Source: an uncultured Veillonellaceae bacterium
Lineage (GTDB): Bacteria; Bacillota; Negativicutes; Veillonellales; Dialisteraceae
Direction of reading: 5' to 3'
Assembly (NCBI GenBank): GCA_949286115.1
Contig: CASEBK010000004.1
Span: 1-52,269, forward strand
Length of the DNA: 52,269 nucleotides
A program made the translations under genes and the position numbers. Below are positions 37,140 to 46,100 of this stretch, piece by piece (position 1 is the first letter of the stretch; each line of letters opens with the position of its first letter). The notes under the pieces are model-generated. The model had not been told where the DNA came from and made no database searches. It saw only the letters and a list, made by a program, of their open reading frames with translations.

Positions 37140-37667
37140 GTGAATGAGACCATCAAGAAGGACGTCCTCGCTGCGCTCTTTGCGGCGATGATGGCCATTT
37201 TTACACAGCTCATCATTCCTATCCAGCCGGTGCCCATCACCATGGGGACGCTGGCGGTGATGATGGCGGGGGCCGTGCTGGGGAGCCACTACGGCGCGCT
37301 CAGCATGGTGATCTACGTGCTCCTCGGCGCGGCGGGCATGCCCGTCTTTTCCATGGCCCAGGGCGGCGTGGGCATCCTCATCGGCCCGGGCGGCGGCTTC
37401 ATCCTCGGCTACATCGCCATGGCTTTCGTGGTGGGGCTCATCACGGAGCGCTGGGGCGGTTCGTACCGCGTGCTCGTGCCGGCCATGGCGGCGGGATGCA
37501 TCGTGGTGTACGCCTGCGGGCTGGCGTGGTTCATGGCGCTCACTGGGACGGGCCTGTGGTCGGCGGCGCTCCTGTGCATGGTGCCCTTCCTGCCGGGAGA
37601 CGCGGTGAAGATCCTTCTCGGATCGTTCCTCGTCCACCGCTATCGCCGGTATGTGGACCGGCTGTGA
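37140..37667 (+). CDS. bioY: Biotin transporter BioY
   Basis: BioY is the substrate-binding membrane protein (S component) of biotin ECF transport. The 175-residue protein has about six hydrophobic segments and family motifs IQPVPITMGTLAVMMAGAVLG, GGVGILIGPGGGFILGY and CMVPFLPGDAVKILLGSFL. The GTG at 37140 is five bases after GAGGTGA; a GTG at 37131 is within that site, so the later start is preferred. It is a single-gene unit with a strong promoter under a palindrome and its own terminator. No bio biosynthesis or EcfAT genes are adjacent, so it must use a shared module elsewhere. Confidence 0.94.
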   Translation: MNETIKKDVLAALFAAMMAIFTQLIIPIQPVPITMGTLAVMMAGAVLGSHYGALSMVIYVLLGAAGMPVFSMAQGGVGILIGPGGGFILGYIAMAFVVGLITERWGGSYRVLVPAMAAGCIVVYACGLAWFMALTGTGLWSAALLCMVPFLPGDAVKILLGSFLVHRYRRYVDRL

Positions 37668-37671
37668 GCAG

Positions 37672-37692
37672 AGCCTCTTCGGAGGCTTTTTT
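37672..37692 (+). terminator. Terminator after bioY
   Basis: AGCCTC-TTCG-GAGGCT with a TTCG tetraloop (37672-37687), then T residues. Confidence 0.92.
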
Positions 37693-37752
37693 CGTGGCCG
37701 TTTATTTCTGTCAGAATGCGAATGAACATTAAGAAAGGGGAAATTTCTTTGC

Positions 37753-37771
37753 TCCCACCGTCACAGTGGGA
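37753..37771. promoter_or_regulatory. Inverted repeat overlapping the comEA -35 position
   Basis: TCCCAC-N7-GTGGGA (37753-37758, 37766-37771) covers the place of a -35 relative to the -10 at 37781. It may be a control site for the competence operon. Confidence 0.35.
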
Positions 37772-37777
37772 TGAATG

Positions 37778-37786
37778 TGCTAAAAT
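37778..37786 (+). promoter_or_regulatory. Extended -10 promoter of the comEA-polC operon
   Basis: TGC-TAAAAT at 37778-37786 is ~40 bases upstream of the comEA start. Confidence 0.6.
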
Positions 37787-37825
37787 ACTACATATAGAAG
37801 AAAAATACATAGGAGGCGGTATGCG

Positions 37826-38389
37826 ATGGAGTTTCCCGAAGAAGAAGGGAGCCGGAAGCGGTACCTCCTCCTTTTTCTCCTGGCGGCGGCGTGTCTCGCA
37901 GTCCTCGCCTGGTCTCTGTGGGAGCCGGAGGAACCGGAGCCGGCGCTCGTGGTGGAAGAGAAGACCGAAAAGGACGGCCCCGCGGCGGGGGAGATCGAAG
38001 TGTACATCTCCGGCGGCGTGAAGAAGCCCGGCGTGTACGACGTGCCCGCTGGGAGCCGGGTATATGAGCTGGTGCGCGCCGCAGGGGACATCATCCCCTA
38101 TGCGAATGTAGATGCGGTGAATCTCTCGGCGAAGCTCTCCGATGGGGACATGATCCACATCCCCATCGATCCGAACCGCACGACGCCGGTGACAGAGCCG
38201 GTGGTGAACATCAATACCGCCGGGCGGGCAGAGCTGGAGACGCTTCCAGGCATCGGCGAAGTGACGGCCCAGAAGATCATCGATTACCGCAGGGAGCACG
38301 GCCTCTTTCAGGAGAAAAAAGAACTGATGAACGTCCCCTCCATCGGCGAGGGGCGGTATGCAAAAATTGAAGACAAGGTCACTTTATGA
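37826..38389 (+). CDS. comEA: Competence DNA receptor ComEA
   Basis: ComEA binds incoming double-stranded DNA at the inner membrane and passes it to ComEC. The 187-residue protein has an N-terminal anchor (~12-30) and an acidic/proline-rich spacer, then an SLBB domain (VYISGGVKKPGVYDVPAGSRV, ~55-110) and a C-terminal helix-hairpin-helix (VNINTAGRAELETLPGIGEV, then TAQKIIDYR). AGGAGG at 37811 lies nine bases before the ATG at 37826. The stop overlaps comEC (ATGA). No pilus genes are in the window. Confidence 0.95.
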   Translation: MEFPEEEGSRKRYLLLFLLAAACLAVLAWSLWEPEEPEPALVVEEKTEKDGPAAGEIEVYISGGVKKPGVYDVPAGSRVYELVRAAGDIIPYANVDAVNLSAKLSDGDMIHIPIDPNRTTPVTEPVVNINTAGRAELETLPGIGEVTAQKIIDYRREHGLFQEKKELMNVPSIGEGRYAKIEDKVTL

Positions 38390-40683
38390 GAAACAAATAC
38401 CTCATCGCATGGGGCGCGGCGGCGCTGGCGCTGGGCATCTGGCTGGCGGATGCGGCCGCTGTGCCTCTTCCCGCAGCGGGCGGAGCGTGCGTGCTCTTTC
38501 TCCTCCTCGGCGGGGCGGCGGTCCTTACCGGACGGCGGGGCGCGGCGTGGGGGCTCTGTCTCCTTTTTTTGTGCGCCGCAGGCGCCGCGCGGATGGGGCT
38601 CGACCAGCTCGCCTGGGAGGGCATGTCTCAGCGGCTCGTCGGCGCGTCGGGCACCTTCTCCGCGGTGATCGCCTCCGAAGGGGAGACGCGCCCCGGGCCG
38701 GAGGGGTATGTGCGCTACGCTGCCGAGGCGTCGTCCCTCAGGTATGATGACGGGTCGGTCCATTCCGTGCGGGGCACGGTCTATCTCTATGCGCCATGGA
38801 AAGAGGGGGACGCGGTCCTTCCGCCGGACACGGCGGTCACTGTCACAGGGAAGCTCTCGCCCTTTCGTTTCTATCAGAACCCGGGGAAGATGGATCTGGA
38901 GCACCGCTACCGCAGTCGTCGGCTCATTGGCCGCATGTATACGAAGGAGCCCGGCGCGATTTGCGCGGAGGGGAAGGCGGGGGCGTATCCTCTCGAAGCG
39001 GCGGCGCTCCGCGTGCGCGAGACGGTGCGGCAGTCTTTTGCGCCCTATATGGACCCGGCGCGGCTCACCGTCCTGATGACGCTCCTCTTCGGCGGCCACT
39101 ACGAAGCGCTGCCCGAGGGCGTGCTGGAGGGCTTCACGGCTACGGGCATCGTGCACATCCTCTCCGTATCCGGCTCTCATGTGGCGCTCCTCTTCGGCTT
39201 CCTGTGCCTTCTCGGACGGTGGCTGCGCCTTTCGGAGAAGGTGACGCTCCCTCTGGCGGCTCTCGCCATTCTTGCCTATGCGGCGCTGGCAGGCTTCGTG
39301 CCGCCGGTGGTGCGCGCGTCCATCATGGGCGTGCTCTCCGTAGCGGCGCTCTTCTTCAGCCGCGAAAGAGAGGCAGTGCTCGCTCTTGCCGCGGCGGTCT
39401 TCGTCATGCTCCTCTGGGACCCGCTCTATCTTTTCGACGTGAGCTTCCAGCTTTCCGTGGGCGCGTCGGCGGGCATCGTCCTTTTCTATCGGCCCCTCTT
39501 TGCCCTGCTCGGGCGGGTGCGGCTCTTTCGCTGGGTGCGGGAAGGGACGGCGCTGGCCCTTTCGGCGCAGCTCCTCACCGTGCCGGTGGTGCTCTATGAT
39601 TTTCATCGCCTTCCTCTCTATTTCGCGCTGTCCAATCTCTTCGTGACGCCCCTTCTGGAGTGGGCCATCATCGCGGGACTTTTGGCGGCGCTTTTTTCGT
39701 TTCTTTTTCTGCCGCTGGCGGGCGGGCTCCTGCAGGGGACGGACTACCTCCTATGGGCGGTCCTTCGGGGCAACGCGCTCCTTGCGTCGCTTCCTCATGC
39801 GTCCGTCTCCGTGGGCGCGATGGCCCCGGCGGAGTCGGCGCTCTACTACGGCGCGGTCTTCCTCGCCCGGACCGTCTCATGGTGGCGGGCGAACAGGCGG
39901 CGCGCGGCGGGGGCGGCGGCGCTCCTTGGGGGGCTCCTCCTGGCGTGCGGCGTTTCTTATGCGCGGCGGCCGCTCATGGAATTCTTCATGCCCGACCTCG
40001 GCCCGGCCCGGGCGGCGGTCCTGACGGACGGGAGCCGCACCGTCGTCTGGTATCGGGACAGCGGCCTGCCCTACGACATCGGCGAGCGGGAGCTCCGGTC
40101 CGTGCTGGAGTACAAGGGCCTCTTTCATGTGGACCTCTTCCTCGGCGATTTCCGGAAGAGCCGCGGCGCGTCGCCGTTCACGCTGTCGCTCCCCATCGGG
40201 GAGATCTGGCTCGCCGAAGGGACGGCGGACGAGGCGGCGGCCTTCACTGCGGGGCACCCCGAGAGCCGGGTGCGGTTCTTCCGCCGGGCGCGGCTCACTC
40301 TCACAGGCGGCATGACTGCCGCGTCGGATGGGGCGGGGTGGTGCCTCGTGAATGGGGACCATGCGTGGCTCTTGGACGGAGGCGGCGGCCCCATGGAGGA
40401 CGTGGCGCTCCCGACGCACCGTCTCTGGGCGGGCGGCGCGGAATCTTTCCGCCAGGCGGTGAATCGTGATACAATGAAATGGTTTCGTCCGGAGGCTGCG
40501 CTCTACGGGGGAAACGCCACCGAGGCCGCCGGGGAGGACCGGGACTATTTCCTCCTCTCCGGCATCCCCGTGGGCGATCCCTCTCTGGACGGCATGGTGA
40601 CGCTCGCCTGGGACGGCGAGGTGTGGACCATGGAGAAATACAGCCCCAGCGGGCTGACGGACGACTTTTTCAGCATCCCGTGA
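38386..40683 (+). CDS. comEC: Competence DNA channel ComEC/Rec2
   Basis: ComEC translocates single-stranded DNA across the inner membrane. The 765-residue protein has N-terminal membrane segments with a DUF4131 domain (~30-200, LRYDDGSVHSVRGTVYLYAP), and the Competence domain (~225-500, GIVHILSVSGSHVALLFGFL). The C-terminal ~240 residues (from ~525) occupy the place of the metallo-beta-lactamase-like nuclease domain, but no HxHxDH motif is present anywhere in them. The length matches two-domain ComEC proteins. The domain is therefore probably inactive as a nuclease or has lost metal binding. holA starts 11 bases after it. Confidence 0.9.
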   Translation: MRNKYLIAWGAAALALGIWLADAAAVPLPAAGGACVLFLLLGGAAVLTGRRGAAWGLCLLFLCAAGAARMGLDQLAWEGMSQRLVGASGTFSAVIASEGETRPGPEGYVRYAAEASSLRYDDGSVHSVRGTVYLYAPWKEGDAVLPPDTAVTVTGKLSPFRFYQNPGKMDLEHRYRSRRLIGRMYTKEPGAICAEGKAGAYPLEAAALRVRETVRQSFAPYMDPARLTVLMTLLFGGHYEALPEGVLEGFTATGIVHILSVSGSHVALLFGFLCLLGRWLRLSEKVTLPLAALAILAYAALAGFVPPVVRASIMGVLSVAALFFSREREAVLALAAAVFVMLLWDPLYLFDVSFQLSVGASAGIVLFYRPLFALLGRVRLFRWVREGTALALSAQLLTVPVVLYDFHRLPLYFALSNLFVTPLLEWAIIAGLLAALFSFLFLPLAGGLLQGTDYLLWAVLRGNALLASLPHASVSVGAMAPAESALYYGAVFLARTVSWWRANRRRAAGAAALLGGLLLACGVSYARRPLMEFFMPDLGPARAAVLTDGSRTVVWYRDSGLPYDIGERELRSVLEYKGLFHVDLFLGDFRKSRGASPFTLSLPIGEIWLAEGTADEAAAFTAGHPESRVRFFRRARLTLTGGMTAASDGAGWCLVNGDHAWLLDGGGGPMEDVALPTHRLWAGGAESFRQAVNRDTMKWFRPEAALYGGNATEAAGEDRDYFLLSGIPVGDPSLDGMVTLAWDGEVWTMEKYSPSGLTDDFFSIP

Positions 40684-40694
40684 AAGGAGGGGCC

Positions 40695-41732
40695 ATGGCG
40701 GTCAAGGCAAAGCAGAAGAACGTGTGGCTCGTCTGCGGCGACGACGCGGTGCTCGTGCAGGCGAAGAAGAACGAGCTCATCCGCCGGTATTTCAAAGGAG
40801 ATCCGCCGGATGCGACGGTCTTCGACGGCTCCGGAAGCTTTCCTGAATTTGAAGCGGCTCTTTCGGGGCAGTCCCTCTTTTCGTCCGACACGGCGGTGGT
40901 CATCGGGGAGCCTTTCTTCCTGAAGAAGGCCCTCCGCAAAGACGACGAGAAGCCTTATGAAGCCTTTCTGGAGACGCTGCAGGGGCTCTCGCCGGAGATC
41001 TTTTTGGTGATGACTCTCACGGGCCGGCCGGACCGGCGCACGAAGGCGGTGAAGAGCCTTCTCGCCTTCGCCTCCGTCATCGAGTGCGAGTACCTGAAAG
41101 CCGCCGACGGGGCGGAACGCATGGAAGAGTACCTCTACGACCGGGGCAGGCGCCTCGCGCCGGACGCCCGGGCGTACCTCGAGGAGGTGCTCGGCGCGTG
41201 GTCGGAGATCTCGGCGCCCTTCCTCGACACGGAGTGCGAGAAGCTCCTCCTCGTGGCGGGCGACGAGAAAGTCATCACGAAGGCGCTCCTTGAAGAGTCC
41301 CTCACGGACTACATGGATCAGGGGGTCTTTCCCTTTTTCGATCGGCTGCTCGCGCGGGACGCGGCGGCGGTGCGGGAGGCGGAGCCGCGGGTCTTCACAG
41401 ACCAGGCGGCCATTTTGAAGAACGTGGGGTTCCTGGCGGCACAGTTCCGGCGCATCAAGATGTGGAAAGAGCTGGACCGGGCGGGGCGGCCCCAGACGGA
41501 GAAGATGGCCCTCCTCGGCCTGCGCGGCTCGTGGCAGGCCAGGCGCCTCTCGGACGCGGCGCGGCAGGTGACGGAGCGCGAGGCGGAAGATTTCCTGCTG
41601 GCGCTCTTCCGCTGGCAGTATGGACAGCGCGCCGGCGGCGGGAGCGGGGAGCTCATGGATGTGCTCCTCCGGTTCTGCCTCTCCGGCGCGAAGCAGAAAC
41701 AAAGCGTTCCTTTTGGAGGAAGAAAAGGATGA
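40695..41732 (+). CDS. holA: DNA polymerase III delta subunit
   Basis: HolA opens the beta clamp in the clamp-loader complex. The 345-residue protein has the delta layout: an N-terminal domain with VWLVCGDDAVLVQAKKNELI (~10-29) and FLVMTLTGRPDRRTKAVK (~100-120), a helical middle, and a C-terminal domain with NVGFLAAQFRRIKMWKEL and LRGSWQARRLSDAARQ. AAAGGAGGGG precedes the ATG at 40695; the frame open from 40479 is inside comEC and was rejected. comEA-comEC-holA is a common Firmicute order. It overlaps the next gene (ATGA). Confidence 0.93.
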   Translation: MAVKAKQKNVWLVCGDDAVLVQAKKNELIRRYFKGDPPDATVFDGSGSFPEFEAALSGQSLFSSDTAVVIGEPFFLKKALRKDDEKPYEAFLETLQGLSPEIFLVMTLTGRPDRRTKAVKSLLAFASVIECEYLKAADGAERMEEYLYDRGRRLAPDARAYLEEVLGAWSEISAPFLDTECEKLLLVAGDEKVITKALLEESLTDYMDQGVFPFFDRLLARDAAAVREAEPRVFTDQAAILKNVGFLAAQFRRIKMWKELDRAGRPQTEKMALLGLRGSWQARRLSDAARQVTEREAEDFLLALFRWQYGQRAGGGSGELMDVLLRFCLSGAKQKQSVPFGGRKG

Positions 41733-43153
41733 AACACTGGGCGATGGCAGCGGCAGCGGCGGTCCTCATCGGGGCGGCTGTCCTGCCTTTTGCATATAAC
41801 GGCAGCGGCGCGGTGATCCACGGGCTCTCTGTGGACGGCGCGCCCGCAGGGGGCATGACCCGGGCAGAGCTTCTGGCCCTCATCGAGAAGAAGAACGAGA
41901 CGCTCGCCGGGCGGTCCCTCACGGTGGAGCACGGCGCGATCCGGCAGGTGTGGCCCTATGAAACGATGGGCGTCCGCATGGACGCGGAAGAGGAGGCCTC
42001 ACGGCTCCTTGCGGTCGGGCGTGACGGGGACGTCCTCTCCGACTGGGCGGACCAGTGGAAAGCCCTCATCACGGGAAAGGAGGCACACCTTCGCATCTCC
42101 TACGACGCGGACGCCCTCGACCGGGCCATTCATGCGCTGGCCGAGGAGTACAGCACGCCCCCCGAGGCGGTGCGGCCGCAGATCTACGGCGACGGGAGCG
42201 TGTCCTTCCCCGAGGAGAAGCCCTACCTTGAGATCGACGGGGAGCGGCTCCGCCAGTCCGCGGAGAGCTACCTCCTCGCCGGGCGGGAAGGGACCGTGGA
42301 GATCCCCGTGGTGACGGAGAAGCTCTCCAGCTTCACCGAGGCGGAGCGGAAACAGATCGACCGCGTCCTCGGCGCGTACACCACCTATTTCTCCATGGAC
42401 CCGAACCGGAGCGCAAATATCGCCCGGGCGGCGCGGAGCGTGGACGGATGGGTCCTCCAGCCGGGAGAGGAATTTTCCTTCAACCGCGCCACGGGCCTGC
42501 GCACCCGGGCGAACGGGTACCTGGACGCGCCGGTCTTCATTGACGGCAAGCTCGTCCCCGACGCGGGGGGCGGCGTGTGCCAGGTGAGCACCACCCTCTT
42601 CAATGCGGTGCTCCTGGCGGGCCTTGCGGTGACGGAGCGCACATGCCACTTCGCGCCGGTGGCGTATGTCCCCATCGGGCAGGATGCGACGGTGGCGGAT
42701 AATTATCTCGATTTCCGCTTTGTGAACAACCTCACGAAGCCGGTCTACCTCTGCGCGGTGTACGAGCCGGGAGCGCTCACCATGTACGTCCTGGGCAATC
42801 GGGCGGATGAGCCCCGGTCGTCGGCGGTGCTGGAGACGGAGCAGAAGACGTTCCCTCATAAGACCGTCTACCGGACGGACTCGCAGCAGGCCGAGCCGAA
42901 GAAGGTCGAGGAAGGAAATGACGGCTACGACGTGACCGTCGTCCAGCGGGCGGTCCGCGGAGACGGCACGATCTACAGCGACAGCTTCCGCTCTGTGTAC
43001 GATGCGGTGGACACGGTCATCACCTACAAAGACGGCAAACAGATGGAAGCGGAGAAGAGAGCCGCCGAAGAAGCGGCGAAGAAGAAAGCGGAAGAGGCGA
43101 AGAAACAGGCCGAAGGCGCAGAAAAGACCGTCCCGGCCGCCCGGCCCGCATAA
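41729..43153 (+). CDS. VanW-family envelope protein
   Basis: The 474-residue protein has an N-terminal signal/anchor (~4-24), YoaR-like peptidoglycan-binding-type domains (~30-220), and the VanW domain (~240-375): PGEEFSFNRATG, the cysteine motif GGGVCQVSTTLFNAVLLAGL, and HFAPVAYVPIGQDATV. A G5-like region follows. The last ~50 residues are Lys/Ala/Glu-rich and probably disordered. VanW is found in vancomycin-resistance clusters but its function is unknown; no van genes are nearby. The ATG at 41729 overlaps the holA stop. Confidence 0.9.
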   Translation: MKHWAMAAAAAVLIGAAVLPFAYNGSGAVIHGLSVDGAPAGGMTRAELLALIEKKNETLAGRSLTVEHGAIRQVWPYETMGVRMDAEEEASRLLAVGRDGDVLSDWADQWKALITGKEAHLRISYDADALDRAIHALAEEYSTPPEAVRPQIYGDGSVSFPEEKPYLEIDGERLRQSAESYLLAGREGTVEIPVVTEKLSSFTEAERKQIDRVLGAYTTYFSMDPNRSANIARAARSVDGWVLQPGEEFSFNRATGLRTRANGYLDAPVFIDGKLVPDAGGGVCQVSTTLFNAVLLAGLAVTERTCHFAPVAYVPIGQDATVADNYLDFRFVNNLTKPVYLCAVYEPGALTMYVLGNRADEPRSSAVLETEQKTFPHKTVYRTDSQQAEPKKVEEGNDGYDVTVVQRAVRGDGTIYSDSFRSVYDAVDTVITYKDGKQMEAEKRAAEEAAKKKAEEAKKQAEGAEKTVPAARPA

Positions 43154-43162
43154 GGAGGCAGT

Positions 43163-46100
43163 ATGGCGAAATATCGTCTGCGTTGCAGGCATAATGAAGC
43201 GGACATCACTCTCATGGAGATCGATACAGAGAGCCGCGCCTGGTACATCCAGGCGGAGCACCGGGAAGCGGCGCTGGCGGCCCTCTCCGCCATGGGAGAC
43301 GCCCTCTGCGGCGTGGAAGAGATCCTGCTGAATGGGGAAAACGTAACGGAGGAGCTCTTCGCGCGCGTCCGTCCCGGCGGGATGGAGCTCGTGACGCCCT
43401 CCGCGCCGCTTCCGGAAGATGATGCGGTCCCGGAGAGCGGGGAGGACTTCGGTGCGGATATCCCTCTTCCCGACGACGACGCGTACCTGCCGCCGGAGGA
43501 AGGCTACCGGCCGCCCACGTTGGAAGACATCCAGGCAGCCTCCCGGGAAGCGCCCCCGCCGGAGGAGCCTTTTGACGCGCCTCCTCCGACCGCCTTTGCC
43601 ATGCCCGAAGGGCTCCCCACGCTCCGAGACGTGCTGCCCGCCATGCCCGCGCCCCGTGCGGAAAAGAACGGCGGACAAGGAGAGTTCTCCGGCATCTTTA
43701 TCGGGAAAAAGCCCATCCGCGGAGAGGCGGTGCCCATCTCCGGCATCACCGAAGAAGCCGACGGCACGGTCATCGAGGGGACGCTCGTCTCCTTCGACTC
43801 CCGGGAGCTCCGGGACAACAAGAAGCTCTACCTCCTCAAGGTGGCCGACGACACGAACGGCATGAACTGCAAGCGCTTCTTCGACAACGCGGACGAAGCG
43901 GCCGTGCTGGACAAGAACATGAAGGCGGGCATGCCCGTCCGCATCCGGGGCAACGTCCGCCTCGACAAATTCTCCGGCGGCCTCGTGATGAACATCCTCC
44001 AGATGGAAAAAGGCGAGAAGAAAACGGTGGAGCACAGCGACGACGCGGAGGAAGTGCGGGTCGAGCTCCACCTCCACACGAAGATGAGCCTCGACGGTCT
44101 CATCGACGCGGAAGAAGCCATCAAGACCGCCGCCAAGTGGGGCGCGCCGGCCATCGCCATTACCGACCACGGCGTCATTCAGGCCTTCCCGAAGATCCAG
44201 GACTACTCGAAGAAGTACGGCGAGAAGATCCTCTACGGCATGGAAGGGTACATGATCGAAAAGATCCCCGAAGACATCGACACAGACCGGCAGAAATACA
44301 GCCACATCATCATCCTGGCGAAGAACATGACCGGCCTGCGCAACCTTTACCGCCTCGTCACCTTTTCCTGCCTGAAATACTATAAAAAGCGGCCCCTCAT
44401 CCCCAAGCCGCTCCTCGAAGAGCTCCACGACGGCCTCATCTACGGCTCGGCGTGTGTCATGGGCGAATTTTTCCGGGCGGTCCTGGCGGGAAAGAGCGAC
44501 GAAGAGCTCGTAGAGCTGGCGAAGTTTTACGACTACCTCGAGGTACAGCCCCTCGGAAACAACGAATTTCTCATAAACGACGACAAGTACGGGAAGATCA
44601 ATACGGAGAAAGACCTGCAGGATCTCAACCGGAAAGTCATCGAGATCGCAGACAAGGCAGGCATTCCCTGCTGCGCCACGTCGGACGCGCACTTCCTCTT
44701 CGCCGAAGACCAGATCAACCGGGACATCCTGCTGGCGAAGTGGGAGAAGCCCGGCCGGGACGAATCCCATCCGGCGGTCTTCATCCGCACCACAGAGGAG
44801 ATGCTGGACGAATTCAAATACCTGCCGCCGGAGAAAGCCTACGAGATCGTCGTGACGAATACAAGAAAGATCGCCGCCAGGTGCGAGCGCCTCGAGCCCC
44901 TCGCGGAAGAGTGGAAGTCCTACAATCCGAAGATCTCCGGCGCAGACGACGCCCTCGTCGCGATGTGCTACGACAACGCCCACGCTATCTACGGCGATCC
45001 TCTCCCCGAGCTCGTGGAGGCGCGGCTCGCGCAGGAGCTCACGCCCATCATCAAGCACGGCTACGGCGTGCTCTACTACATCGCCCACAAGCTGGTGAAG
45101 CACTCCAACGACCGGGGCTACCTCGTGGGCTCCCGGGGCTCGGTCGGCTCCTCCTTCGTCGCCGCCATGGCGGGCATCACCGAGGTGAATCCCCTCCCGC
45201 CGCACTACGTGTGCCCGAAGTGCCACTGGACCCATTTCTACACCGACGGCTCCGTGGGCGGCGGATTCGACCTGCCCGACAAAGCCTGCCCGCAGTGCGG
45301 CGCGCCCCTTGCGAAGAACGGGCATAACATCCCCTTTGCGGTCTTCCTCGGCTTCGACGGCGACAAAGTCCCCGATATCGACCTCAATTTCTCCTCCGGC
45401 GACGACCAGAGCGTGGCCCACAAGTACACCGAAGAGCTCTTCGGCCGGGACAACGTCTTCCGCGCGGGCACCATCTCCGGCCTGCAGGAGAAGAACGCCT
45501 ACGGCGTGGCCCGGCGCTACGCCGAAGTGCGGGGCCTCTCCGTGAACGAGATCTACCTCGAAAAGATCGCCGGCGGCGTCATCGGCGTGAAGACGAATAC
45601 GGGCCAGCACCCGGCGGGCATCATGGTCTGCCCCCGGGACATGGACATCCACAACTTCACGCCCCTCCAGTACTCGGCGGACAAAAAATTTGAAAAAGAC
45701 GAAGACGGCAACCGCATCCCCGGCACCATCACCACCCACTTCGACTACCACTCCATCTCCGGCCGCATGCTGAAGCTGGACATCCTCGGGCACGACGATC
45801 CGAAGGTCATCCGCATGCTCCAGGACATCACCGGCATCGATCCGCTGCACATCCCCTTCGACGATCAGAAGACCGTGTCCATCTTCAGCTCCACCGAAGC
45901 CCTTGGCTACACCCCGGACGACCTGGCGAAGATCATCGGAAACAGGGGAAACACCGTGGGCTCCATCGGCCTTCCCGAGTACGGCACCCTCTTCGTGCGG
46001 AAGATGCTCGAAGACACGAAGCCGAAGAACTTCTCCGAGCTGGTGCGCATCTCCGGCTTCTCCCACGGGACGAACGTGTGGGTAGGCAACGCCCAGGACC

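Noticed and set aside
41729..43153. A vancomycin-resistance cluster, because of VanW
   Set aside because: No vanA/H/X/R/S-type genes are present. VanW-family proteins are common in Firmicutes outside resistance clusters.
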